Assembly: GCF_007830595.1 (NCBI RefSeq)
Contig: NZ_VLLD01000012.1
DNA: 64,000 bases
Direction: 5' to 3' (one strand)
Source: Treponema_B putidum
Lineage (GTDB): Bacteria > Spirochaetota > Spirochaetia > Treponematales > Treponemataceae
Numbering within the stretch: the stretch's first letter is position 1; each line of letters starts with the position of its first letter. Shown one piece after another: positions 1-8,400 of this stretch. Under the pieces are notes generated by a model. The model was not told the DNA's origin. It was given only the letters and a program-made list of their open reading frames with translations, and did no database searches. A program made the position numbers and the translations under genes.

Positions 1-52
1 TGCTAATTATTTTGATGTCGTTAAAGTAATCAAATATATTTTCTATTTCCAT
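1..52 (-). CDS. Start of an unidentified gene, cut by the window edge
   Basis: A minus-strand ATG at 52 opens a frame that runs off the left end; the 17 visible residues begin MEIENIFDYFNDIKII. It lies 7 nt downstream of the stop of the CbiM-like gene, so it is probably the last gene seen of the same operon. Too little is visible to name a family. Confidence 0.45.
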   Translation of the reverse strand, partial: MEIENIFDYFNDIKIIS

Positions 53-59
53 ACCTTCA

Positions 60-494
60 TTATCGGCAGTTTTTAGCAAAATTGATTTCCGTGCCTACAA
101 CCATTCCCTTTAAAAGCACATTATCGCTTTTCCAATTATAAAAAATAATTGCCGATAATATTGAAGAAATAGAAAGCATCAAGGTATTGGCTCCGAGAGT
201 TGTAATCCCGCCGTGCTGAAACAAAAGAGCTTGCAGCAGCAGAGCGGGAAAAAACGCAAGAGGCGCCTTACGCCCGACAATAATTCCTATCAGTCCGCAC
301 ATGAGCGGATGAACCGAGCTCGGCGGTATCGGAATCATAATCAATGAAATAGCAAAAAAAGTTCCCGCCATAAGACTTATTTTCGGGATATCCTCTTCTT
401 TTGTTCCTTTGACGGCAAAGGCAATTCCTACAGCGCTTGCCGCATAACCTACGGCACAAACAGCCGTCGATAATCCTCCATCGGATATATGCAT
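60..494 (-). CDS. cbiM: CbiM-type cobalt ECF transporter membrane subunit, short C-terminus
   Basis: Integral membrane substrate-specificity component of a CbiMQO energy-coupling-factor transporter for cobalt (possibly nickel). The frame is open further upstream, but the ATG at 494 is preferred because it follows a strong AGGAGG and gives the conserved N-terminus MHISDGG, whose Met-His is used for metal binding in this family. A conserved histidine-containing stretch (SSVHPLMCGLIG) and the LLFQHGGITTLGAN motif are present. The protein is only 144 residues; family members are usually over 200, and the expected last membrane helices are replaced by a short polar tail ending at TAA. It is downstream of cbiQ and cbiO on the same strand. 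Either a truncated or decaying gene, or a frameshift near the 3' end. Confidence 0.75.
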   Translation of the reverse strand: MHISDGGLSTAVCAVGYAASAVGIAFAVKGTKEEDIPKISLMAGTFFAISLIMIPIPPSSVHPLMCGLIGIIVGRKAPLAFFPALLLQALLFQHGGITTLGANTLMLSISSILSAIIFYNWKSDNVLLKGMVVGTEINFAKNCR

Positions 495-566
495 AAATTC
501 CTCCTGAATCAAAGATAAACAGTGAGGCGGAATTTCTGCCGAACTGTTTATCAAGACTCCTTTTAT

Positions 567-1352
567 TTACAATAAATTTAGGGCATCTTCAACAGAACGG
601 GGTGCCGGATTTTTATGACCGAAAAGCCTTGCAAGTTTAGGCATAACTATACCCGCTCTTTGCAACACTTCCGCATTATTAAAAATGCTCACGGCATCGC
701 CTCCTGCAATCAACTCTCCCTCGTTCATCACATAAACATTATCGGCCCACTCATAACAAAAATCCTGATCATGGGTCGAAAAAATAATCGTCTTGCCTTC
801 TTTGGAAAAATCGTCCAAGATAGCTTTAAAGGCAGCCTTTACCTTGCTGTCAAGACCCGAAAAAGGCTCATCGCACACGATGATTTCAGGTTCCATAACA
901 AGGACACCGGCTATGGCACAAATCTTCTTTTGGCCTAAACTAAGCTGATAGGGCGAATAATCTTTTAAGTGCTCGATATTCAGTTTTTTTAAGATACGGT
1001 CAACGGCAGCTTCTATTTCTTCCCTGCCCATACCCAAATTCTTTAGTCCGAAGCCGATGTCCTCATATACGCTTGTCAAGAAAAGCTGATGGTCGGGATA
1101 ATCGAAGAGGAAGCCCGATTTTTTTCTTACGGAATTTAAGGTCTTTTTAGAAACCTCTTCACCCAAAATATTCACCCTTCCGGTTTGAGGCAAAATTGTT
1201 CCGTTAAGATGATAAAGGAGGGTCGACTTTCCCGAACCGTTTAGACCGACTACTGCCGTCTTCTTTCCTTTTTCAAAATGAGCATTTATATTCTTGATTG
1301 CATTCCTTCCATCAGGATAAGTGTAGGATAAATTTTCTATTAAAACAGCCAT
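567..1352 (-). CDS. cbiO: Energy-coupling factor ABC transporter ATPase (CbiO-like)
   Basis: Cytoplasmic ATPase that powers the CbiM/CbiQ metal importer. The ATG at 1352 begins MAVLIENLSYTYPDG, typical for this family; the longer upstream reading overlaps cbiQ and has no homologous look. The Walker A motif GLNGSGKST, Q-loop region DYPDHQLF, Walker B IIVCDEPFSGLD and switch histidine STHDQDF are all visible. The ABC signature reads LSLGQ rather than the usual LSGGQ. About 261 residues, normal for CbiO. It overlaps the end of cbiQ by 13 nt, which implies translational coupling, and is followed by cbiM. Confidence 0.85.
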   Translation of the reverse strand: MAVLIENLSYTYPDGRNAIKNINAHFEKGKKTAVVGLNGSGKSTLLYHLNGTILPQTGRVNILGEEVSKKTLNSVRKKSGFLFDYPDHQLFLTSVYEDIGFGLKNLGMGREEIEAAVDRILKKLNIEHLKDYSPYQLSLGQKKICAIAGVLVMEPEIIVCDEPFSGLDSKVKAAFKAILDDFSKEGKTIIFSTHDQDFCYEWADNVYVMNEGELIAGGDAVSIFNNAEVLQRAGIVMPKLARLFGHKNPAPRSVEDALNLL

Positions 1353-1963
1353 GGAATCTCCATAAATCTTTCTATTATTGTGAGGCCTATAAAAAGCAAA
1401 ACAAAGAAAACAAGAAGGCATATATAAAAGGGCGAGGCAATTTTTTCGGGTTTAAATTTGGTTTCGGAGGTAAAGCCCCGTGCCCTCATCGCATTATAAA
1501 CCTTGTCGCCGTGATCCGCCGCCTTCAAAAAAAAGCCGCCTATCATTTCGCCGTAGGTTGAAACCTTTGCAAAGGTGCGGGCATTGTCAAAGCAGCGGGC
1601 ACTCATAGCCTTTGCAGTCTTGTCTATATCCGTCCTTACCATAAAAAAGTATCTAAATGTAAGGGAAATAATCTGATTTAAAAAATTGGGAAGGCCTAGC
1701 TTCATAACGCCTTCAACCAAGTAAAGGTAAGAATATTTTGAAGAAATAAATGAAATTGTCATCATCGCACACATCAGCCGCAAGATGAGCTTTGCCGAAA
1801 AATATCTTTGTTCTATGGGAACATTGTAAAAACCCCTGATTACGAAGGGAAGCAGCACCATTATCACAAAGGGTAAAACACCGAGAATCGATTTAAGGTT
1901 TTTAATTTTTTCAGGTGAAAAAATCAAGATCACGGAAATAACAACAAAAACCCAGACTATCAA
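1340..1963 (-). CDS. cbiQ: CbiQ-type ECF transmembrane subunit, 5' end probably frameshifted
   Basis: Membrane T-component that couples the ATPase to the substrate subunit. The C-terminal part carries the family signature AADHGDKVYNAMRARGF that contacts CbiO. In its own frame the first usable start is a TTG at 1963, already inside a membrane helix (206 further residues). Upstream, another frame starts with ATG at 2058 (MERLKKAPHITLYIL) and ends shortly afterwards; hydrophobic coding continues in the 1963 frame. The two frames differ by one base, and an eight-T tract on the coding strand (about 1998-2005) lies between them. One extra T would fuse them into about 239 residues, the normal CbiQ length. 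A mutation, phase-variable tract or sequencing error is inferred. Confidence 0.75.
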   Translation of the reverse strand: MIVWVFVVISVILIFSPEKIKNLKSILGVLPFVIMVLLPFVIRGFYNVPIEQRYFSAKLILRLMCAMMTISFISSKYSYLYLVEGVMKLGLPNFLNQIISLTFRYFFMVRTDIDKTAKAMSARCFDNARTFAKVSTYGEMIGGFFLKAADHGDKVYNAMRARGFTSETKFKPEKIASPFYICLLVFFVLLFIGLTIIERFMEIPWLF

Positions 1964-2087
1964 AACTTCTATGTGCTTAATGCTCGAAAGATAGAATAAA
2001 AAAAAGAAAAGAAAAGAATATATAAAGTTATGTGAGGTGCTTTTTTTAACCTTTCCATAATCGTATAACCTTGGCTTGAGTCCTTAT

Positions 2088-2116
2088 TTTATAGCACTTT
2101 TAGAGGAGAAAGACAA
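2088..2116 (-). promoter_or_regulatory. Sigma-70-type promoter for the cobalt operon
   Basis: Reading the minus strand, TTGTCT (2116-2111) is followed by a 17-nt spacer and TATAAA (2093-2088). The predicted start near 2081 leaves only about 23 nt before the ATG at 2058, too short to hold a cobalamin riboswitch. Confidence 0.55.
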
Positions 2117-2122
2117 GGGGGG

Positions 2123-2145
2123 CGATTAAAAATGTACATCCAGAG
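2123..2145. repeat. Copy of the ATGTACATCC palindromic repeat family
   Basis: This 23-nt stretch is shared almost exactly with the reverse complement of the hairpin at 21823-21857 and closely resembles the hairpins at 3252-3284 and 37069-37101. Here only one arm is preserved. Confidence 0.55.
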
Positions 2146-2225
2146 TCTGATTTTCACAATTTAATCCAATTTATAAAAACCTTTTTATATTTTACTATTT
2201 CTTTTAAATATTTTCTATAAATATA

Positions 2226-3002
2226 ATGAGGAGGAAGAAAATAAAAAAAATGATTAAGAAGTTTGAAGATTTAACATTTATCGACGATTTTATGTTTTGT
2301 AAAGTTATGCAAAATGAAAGTTTATGTAAAGCACTTATTGAAATGATATTATCTGATACAATAGGCAAAATTGCATATATTTCGGTACAGCACAGTATTA
2401 GCACTTATGAACAGGCTAAATCGATAAGATTTGATGTTCTGGTACAGACAGAAAACGGTAAATTTTACGATGTCGAAATGCAGGTAAGCAACGAGAAGAA
2501 TATACCCAAAAGAATGAGGTTTTACCAAGCAGCTATTGATATCTCGTTCTTGGATAAGGGAAATTCCTATAATAATTTAAATGACAGCTTTATAATTTTT
2601 ATTTGCACTTTTGATGCTATCGGTAAAAACAAATCTGTTTATACCTTTGAAAACATCTGTATTGAAGATAAAAACACATCTTTACAAGATGGAACAAAAA
2701 AGATTATAATAAACTCAGAGGCTTTTGAAAATGCCGAAGACAAAGAATTAAAGGAATTTTTAGAATACCTTAAAACAGGTAAAGTAAAGAGTGAATTTAC
2801 AAGGGAGATAGAGGCTATGATACAAACAGTAAAACAAAATGAACAAGCAAGGCAAGAATATAGATTAATGTCAACTTTTGAGATGGATATTAAAGATAGT
2901 GTTAAGCGGGAGACAGCAAAACTTATGAAACAAAAAAACTTCGATATAGCTTTAATTAAAGAAATAACAGGCCTTCCCGAATCAGAGATTGAGAAACTGT
3001 AG
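2226..3002 (+). CDS. Rpn-family PD-(D/E)XK nuclease / putative transposase
   Basis: 258-residue protein of the Rpn/PDDEXK_2 group, often annotated as 'PD-(D/E)XK nuclease family transposase' and thought to promote DNA breaks and recombination. The N-terminal block FEDLTFIDDFMFCKVMQ, the catalytic pattern IRFDVLVQ followed by FYDVEMQ (D...ExQ core near residues 70-87) and the C-terminal tail ending ITGLPESEIEKL are typical. The ATG at 2250 (MIKKFEDL) is an alternative start; an AGGAGG precedes it by about 15 nt. A 3'-terminal remnant of a paralogue lies in opposite orientation at 37766-37939, and the downstream non-coding sequence is duplicated with it. It belongs to the accessory island. Confidence 0.8.
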   Translation: MRRKKIKKMIKKFEDLTFIDDFMFCKVMQNESLCKALIEMILSDTIGKIAYISVQHSISTYEQAKSIRFDVLVQTENGKFYDVEMQVSNEKNIPKRMRFYQAAIDISFLDKGNSYNNLNDSFIIFICTFDAIGKNKSVYTFENICIEDKNTSLQDGTKKIIINSEAFENAEDKELKEFLEYLKTGKVKSEFTREIEAMIQTVKQNEQARQEYRLMSTFEMDIKDSVKRETAKLMKQKNFDIALIKEITGLPESEIEKL

Positions 3003-3287
3003 ATTAGGGGATAGGCGTAAACCTGACGGGGCGGCCTTGTCTCTACTTAAAATTGTTTCGCTAATCTTCAATATGTGGAAAGTGTGCTGTTCTAAGAGCT
3101 AACTATCACCATCCATAGCGGAATTTTAATACTTAATTGTTTTTCAAAACTGCCCAATGGACGGTTTAGAAAACTTAAATAGTTAATCCACCACCGCCAC
3201 GGATGGCGGTGGTTACAGCTTCGAGAGTTTTGCTGTCAGGCAAAACTCTAAGATAAAAAATGTACAGGATGTACATTTTTTATCGAC
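3003..3287. repeat. Duplicated intergenic block between nuclease and variable lipoprotein genes
   Basis: This block is repeated in inverted orientation at about 37066-37765, where it is interrupted by a 411-nt insertion. It contains three strong stem-loops: 3191-3212 (9-bp stem, CGGA loop), 3224-3249 (10-bp stem) and 3252-3284 (15-bp stem). It also contains one copy of the 36-nt sequence that is doubled at 37174 and 37585. Confidence 0.8.
3252..3284 (-). terminator. Perfect 15-bp hairpin directly after the variable lipoprotein stop codon
   Basis: The arms GATAAAAAATGTACA and TGTACATTTTTTATC flank a 3-nt loop. On the minus strand the stem begins 3 nt after the TGA of the TvpA-like gene and ends in a T-rich arm, so it can act as a terminator. 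An identical hairpin follows the other variable region at 37069-37101. In the Bordetella phage DGR a hairpin just downstream of the variable region takes part in target recognition; a similar role here is inference. Confidence 0.7.
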
Positions 3288-3425
3288 TCAAGGCCGGCAA
3301 GCCAAGCGGAAGCCAACAATGCTGCCCCTGTCGGCAGGACTTTTGTGGCTCCGTAGGCCCACAGCGCAGTTCCCCGCGCCATTGTTCCAGCCGCCGCGCC
3401 AAACACGGCGAGTGCCTGACGTGGG
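3288..3425 (-). other. Variable region (VR) of the TvpA-like gene
   Basis: The GC-rich 3' end encodes RRVWRGGWNNGAGNC and ends GFRLACRP before TGA. The invariant-looking end next to the stop would be the initiation-of-mutagenic-homology part. The 5' boundary is approximate because no template repeat is available for alignment. Confidence 0.6.
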
Positions 3426-4235
3426 CCCCGCATAGTCCGCCCCCGGCGAAGCCGGCAAAGTGACATACCAATCCCAGCACCATTCAAAGATGTTCCCGCT
3501 CATGTCATATAAACCGTAGCCGTTAGGAGACTTTTTCTTTACCTCATGGGTTTTACTTCCGCTGTTTGAACTGTACCAAGCATAGTTTTTAAGTTCAGTC
3601 TCGGTATTTGCTCCTGCCCATTTATAATCAGTTTCTCCTTTCGCTGCCCATTCCCATTCCGCTTCAGTCGGCAAACGGAATCCTTTTTTGTTCATATCCA
3701 TGTCAGGTACTTTTTTTGCCTCTGCGTCAGCTGTGCCGTAGGTATGCCCTTCAACCGTATACACGCACTGGCTTTCTCCCAATTCCGCTACCTTTTTGGT
3801 AAGCTCATTGCAGAACGCTATACACTCATACCAGTTTACCTGCTCTACAGGACGCTTTCCCTGTTCTTCGCCTTCATCAGGTTTTTTGCCGGAACTCCCA
3901 TCAAAGTAGCTCGGATTAGTGCCCATCACCTTTTCCCACAGCTCCTGCGTTACCTCAGTCTCCCCTATAAGATAGGCACTTAAACTTACGGTATGAGGCT
4001 TGTTATCACTGTAAGCATTATCGCCCAACTGGGCATCCACAGCGGCTATACCTTTCATGGTAAATTCGACTGAACTTACAGTGTAAGACTTATCAATAGG
4101 AGGAACAGGCTTGGGCTTTTCCTTTACTTTTTGCGGACAGCCTGTTAATAAGACTCCCGCAGCCAACAACAATGCAGTAATTGATACTGCCCGATTTAAG
4201 ACCTTAGTCTTAAGTTTGAAATTAGTTTTTTTCAT
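3288..4235 (-). CDS. TvpA-like variable lipoprotein (FGE-sulfatase/C-type-lectin fold), probable DGR target
   Basis: Predicted surface lipoprotein of 315 residues. The ATG at 4235 follows AAAGGAG and gives a lipoprotein signal with lipobox LLTGC (Cys33). After a Lys/Pro-rich linker comes a formylglycine-generating-enzyme/SUMF1-like domain, with landmarks IGETEVTQELWEKVMG, VNWYECIAFCNEL, FRLPTEAEWEWAAKG, GYGLYDMSGNIFEWCWDWY and a C-terminal GFRLACRP. This architecture matches the Treponema TvpA proteins, in which a C-type-lectin fold displays diversified residues. The last ~45 codons (3288-3425) are strikingly GC-rich against an AT-rich gene and form the variable region. The neighbours are a nuclease gene and a GIY-YIG-like gene. 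No reverse transcriptase, avd or template repeat was recognised in the window, so the retroelement would have to act from elsewhere. Confidence 0.8.
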   Translation of the reverse strand: MKKTNFKLKTKVLNRAVSITALLLAAGVLLTGCPQKVKEKPKPVPPIDKSYTVSSVEFTMKGIAAVDAQLGDNAYSDNKPHTVSLSAYLIGETEVTQELWEKVMGTNPSYFDGSSGKKPDEGEEQGKRPVEQVNWYECIAFCNELTKKVAELGESQCVYTVEGHTYGTADAEAKKVPDMDMNKKGFRLPTEAEWEWAAKGETDYKWAGANTETELKNYAWYSSNSGSKTHEVKKKSPNGYGLYDMSGNIFEWCWDWYVTLPASPGADYAGPTSGTRRVWRGGWNNGAGNCAVGLRSHKSPADRGSIVGFRLACRP

Positions 4236-4323
4236 AGCTAACTTCTCCTTTAAATAATTTAATTTTTGTATATCCAAAGGCTTATTTACTACCTTGAAAT
4301 ATCAACATATATAATTTTATCTG

Positions 4324-4809
4324 TTAATCATCTTCATCGCCATCACAACTATAGATATTCCTCCAAGGGAAATATCCCCTATTTATGATCTCAATCTCAT
4401 TTTTACAAGTATCTTTATTTTTCTCATTAAACTCAGGTTGTATTTTATAAATCAAACAGGCTTCGGCATCTTTAATTAGTGTTTCCATATCATCATCTCC
4501 TGAAACAGAAATAACTTCACCTGCAAATACAGATATATACTCATAGTCATCTAAATTATTAAGTATATCTTCATAACTAGAATGATCTCCAACCAATCTT
4601 GCTCCTATTGTTTGCTCATGGGTTTCACCTATGTATAGTATTTGCTTATTATCTGCAATAATTGCATATAAACCGTTTTTATCGAGAATTTCTCTATCAC
4701 TATCATCAACAATTTCTTTTAATTTTTCTTCTAAGTTAGAATAATTGTCCAGCTCATCTATACTAAACGAATCGATTTCTTCCCAGTATATTTTTACATG
4801 CTTCATCAA
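4324..4809 (-). CDS. Small GIY-YIG-like protein
   Basis: 161-residue soluble acidic protein. The central segment NGLYAIIADNKQILYIGET has the spacing of a GIY-YIG nuclease core (Gly-Leu-Tyr ... Tyr-Ile-Gly), followed by an Arg in IGARLVGDH and by CLIYKIQPEFNEKN, which resembles the conserved Glu/Asn end of the fold. The N-terminal 45 residues and the acidic tail ending GDEDD are unassigned. It may start at 4809 or at the next codon (4806). It is in the same orientation as, and upstream of, the variable lipoprotein gene. Function unknown; a nuclease or an inactive GIY-YIG relative is possible. Confidence 0.55.
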   Translation of the reverse strand: MMKHVKIYWEEIDSFSIDELDNYSNLEEKLKEIVDDSDREILDKNGLYAIIADNKQILYIGETHEQTIGARLVGDHSSYEDILNNLDDYEYISVFAGEVISVSGDDDMETLIKDAEACLIYKIQPEFNEKNKDTCKNEIEIINRGYFPWRNIYSCDGDEDD

Positions 4810-4973
4810 AGTCTCATTTCCCGTACTTTACGGTATGTTTAATTTAAATTTTATTATTCCACACTTATCCCAAAGGATAAGAGCTCCCGTTTTTTCAATT
4901 TATCTTGCACCTTAATCCCTTTATTTCCAAATCATAGCAGTCTCCCTCCTTTTAGATAGGATAAATTTATACA

Positions 4974-5013
4974 AAAAACCGCAAAGCCGAATAAATTCAG
5001 CCCTGCGGTTTAT
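4974..5013 (-). terminator. Stem-loop terminator, minus strand
   Basis: On the minus strand AAACCGCA pairs with TGCGGTTT around an interior that can also pair, and the stem is followed by a short T run. It would stop transcription entering the island from the right. Confidence 0.45.
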
Positions 5014-5018
5014 AAATT

Positions 5019-5104
5019 GAGAAAAATAAATATTACTAGCTTTAATTAGAGATATTTTACTTAATAGAGAAAATGGGGGGGGGTAAACTTAGGCTAACAT
5101 TTTT
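5019..5104. repeat. Inner arm of the inverted duplication (partner 36295-36379)
   Basis: About 85 nt match the reverse complement of 36295-36379 with only a few differences. The repeat includes a homopolymer of nine G here against eight C there. The copies mark the inner edges of the two duplicated islands that enclose about 31 kb. Confidence 0.8.
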
Positions 5105-5458
5105 TAACGCATTACAAGCCAGGATAAGGGAAAGAGAAAAATTTAATGTTATGCAAAAAAGCTGTTTAACCATAAAAATGAGTATAGGCTAAAACCTTTA
5201 AAATGTCAAGATATCGCATTTAGGCAGATAATTTAACCGCAGCGACCGCAAAGGAATTTTTTAAGAACCTTTGTAACAGTTCGGGGTTTCCAAAGGGGTA
5301 TCCCCTTTGGCAGACGGGAACAACCAGCATAGCTTCGAGGTAAAGGAAGGAGTTGTTTTAGGGGAGGAAAGGTACAGCCGGCGCAGCTTCAAGGCAAACC
5401 TGTTCTGTCGGGTTGTCCTTTTTCCCCTAATCAATTTTGCCTTTTCTATTTTCCTCAA

Positions 5459-5487
5459 TTGAAAATTTTTGCATTTTGTGCTAATAT
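5459..5487 (+). promoter_or_regulatory. Promoter of the A2M lipoprotein gene, likely leaderless transcript
   Basis: TTGAAA (5459-5464), a 17-nt spacer and TAATAT (5482-5487). The predicted transcription start, 7 nt past the -10 box, coincides with the ATG at 5494. No Shine-Dalgarno sequence precedes that ATG. Confidence 0.6.
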
Positions 5488-5493
5488 ATGTTT

Positions 5494-8400
5494 ATGAAAA
5501 GTTTAAACTCATTATCAAAACAGCTTTTAACTGCTGTATTTCTTGTTTTGTCGGTATCGGTTTTTATGACCGGTTGTAAAAAAAATGATCAAGCCTTGCA
5601 AAACGCAATGGATGATATTGAAAGTATAAGCTACGGAGCCTTAAACCGGCTTGAGCCCATCAATGTAATTTTTAAGGAAGAAATAAAGTACCCTGAAAAT
5701 CTTGAAAAGGCTTGTATTTTAACGCCTAAGCCTTCCGGAGAATGGACGATAGCGGGTAAAAATCAAATCACCTTTACCCCCTCATCAGCTTACAGCTTTA
5801 AAACCGATCTTAACTTGGAATTGGATGTAGGACTCCTTCTCGAAAACACCGAAAATAAAAAGGGAGTCAGTATTACATTCAGCATAGCTCAGCCTGAGTT
5901 TAAACTTATATCGGGGGAACTAATCCCCGACGAAAAAAAAGAGGATGTTTTTAGATTTGAAGGTATAGGCGAAACCGATATACCTGAAACGCTTGACTCA
6001 ATAGAAAAAATGTTTACAGCCGATTTAAAGATGGGAAATGCAAAGTCAAACCCTGCCGTAAAGGTTAGCCAAGGAGCCGCTCCCAACCAATATAAGATAA
6101 GCATAAGAGAAATAAACAGAAAAAAGCAGGTTCAAGAATTGAGCCTATCATGGAATTTGGAAGCTCTCGGAGGAGAAGGCTCAAATTCTACGAGTTTTAC
6201 AGTGGCAGCCCTGTCGGTTTTTCAGGTAACTTCTTTTTCGCAAGAAACGGGAGGCGAAATACAGGTAAACTTTTCGGATGCCCTTGATCCTTCGCAAGAT
6301 TTACGAGGTTTTATAAAACTTGAATCGTCTCCTGAAACTCCCTTTAGATACGGCATTGACGGGTACAAGCTTAAAATCTTTGCTCAAAATGGAGCTTTTC
6401 CCGACAATACGCGCTTATCGGTACTGCCCGGCATAAAAAATTCAAGAGGGAAAAAACTTGAAACCGAAGCTGACTTTTCCGTAACGGTTGCTTGGGAAAA
6501 ACCCTCAATAAGCTTTACAAAGGCCGGAAACATAATTCCGGCAAAGGAAATGTCCGTCCTTGTTTCTACCAAAAATATCAGCGGCCTCATGCTTGAAGCC
6601 TTTCAAATTTACGATAAAAATATGACACAGTTTTTTCAGGTAAATAACATAGATGGAGACTATGAGCTAAACCGAGTAGGAGAACCCGTTTGGCGGCAGA
6701 GCTTCGACTTTGAATGGAACAGTTCGATGAAAAACCGCTATATTCAACACTCCCTCGATATAAGCAAGCTGGTAAAAAAATTCCCCGGCGGTATGTTCCA
6801 GCTTCGTGCAAGTTTTACAAAAAAGCACAGCATGTATGAATCCCCTTCCAAAACCAACGAGTTTTCTCATCTTCCGTTTCCAAAGGATATAAGTGAAATA
6901 GAAAACTTTACAAACATCGAAACCGATTATTGGAATAATTCGGATATAGAAGATGAAGACCGTTATAAATTTTGGTCAAACAGGGAAAACCCGAATCATC
7001 CCGCTTTTTACCTTCCGTCCTACAGCAATTACTGTATGGCAATAAAAAGAATTTTGGTTTCAAACATAGGCTTATCGGCAAAAAAAGATAGAGAAGGAAA
7101 TATATATATATGCGCAGCAGATCTATTGACAGCCGAACCTATGAGCGGTGTAAATATAAGTTTATTCAACTTTGCTCAAAAAGAATTGGAATCAGGTAAA
7201 ACCGACGGCGACGGGCTTTTAATGCTCAAAAACGAAAACGATGCCTTTCTTATAAGGGCCGAAAAAAGCGGAGACGTAAACTGGCTTCCCCTTAATTCTG
7301 AGATTCTTTCCACAAGTCATTTTCAGGTAGAAGGAGAGTCTTCAAAAAAAGGAGTTAAGGGCTATATTTATGGAGAACGCGGGGTTTGGCGGCCGGGGGA
7401 CGATATTCATCTTGTATTTATTTTACAGGATTTGGAAAAAAGCCTCCCAAAAGATTTTCCTGTTAAATTCCATCTTGAAGATCCTTTAGGGAAAAAAGCG
7501 GATTCTAAGGTTTTTACTTCTTCTGTGGACGGCTTTTACAGAATTGACACTAAAACCGATGTTCAAGACAAAACCGGCACATGGTACGCAAGGGTTACAG
7601 CCGGAGGAAAGACATGGTCTAAGAGCATAAAGGTTGAGACCATTGTACCCAACCGCCTATTTGTAAACCTCGATCCTAAAGCAAAATATTTTTCCGAAGG
7701 CTATAATCCGGCCGTGCTGGGAGGAGAATGGCTTCACGGGGCAAAGGCTTCAGGCCTAAAGGCTGAAATTTCAGCCCGCTATGTTTTAAACCGGACACCT
7801 TTTGAAAACTATAAAAACTACAATTTTATAAATCCCGAGCTTAGCGTACAACAAGATTCAAATAAAATTTGGGAAGGTACTTTGGATGATTCGGGAAAAG
7901 CCGACATAAATCTTTATCTTTCATCCGAAGCAAGAGCCCCCGGAAAACTACGGGCAATTTTTGAAACAAGAATATACGAGCCTTCAGGTGCCTTTTCTAC
8001 GGAAAACAAGGTCTTTGATTATTCGCCCTATTCACGCTATGTCGGAATGCAGATTCCTAAAAGCGATGATGAATATAGAGATATGCTCTACACCAATAAG
8101 GATCAAACCCTAAATTTTGTGGTTTTAGATCCTGAGGGAAATCCCGTAAAAGAAGGCGTAAACTTAACCGTAAACCTCTATAAGCTGGAATGGTATTGGT
8201 GGTGGGAAACAGACGAAGAAAGTGCCAACTATACGAATTCAAGATACACTCAACACATAAAAAACTGGAATATTTCGGCAAAGGGCGGAAAGGCCGAACT
8301 TAAGATGAAGGTTTCAAATGGAGACTGGGGCAGGTATTTGATTACGGTTTCAGATCCGAACGGAGGGCACAGCTCAGCTCAGGTAGTATACTTTGACTGG

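Larger units (their letters stand above)
4810..5493. other. 684-nt intergenic region with terminator-like stem and repeat debris
   Basis: No gene is supported. It holds a stem-loop at 4974-5013, the 86-nt inverted-repeat arm at 5019-5104 and a 9-bp hairpin at 5290-5310 (CCAAAGGGG/CCCCTTTGG). Two short segments, around 5231 and 5261, have diverged relatives in opposite orientation near 38089 and 38193-38237. The A2M promoter is at 5459-5487. Confidence 0.6.

Noticed and set aside
2058..2120. Cobalamin riboswitch upstream of the cobalt operon
   Set aside because: The predicted leader is about 23 nt and no B12-box-like sequence was seen.
3248..3487. Additional open frames across the GC-rich variable region on both strands
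   Set aside because: They arise from the GC-rich composition of the VR, which lowers stop frequency; they lack start signals and family motifs.
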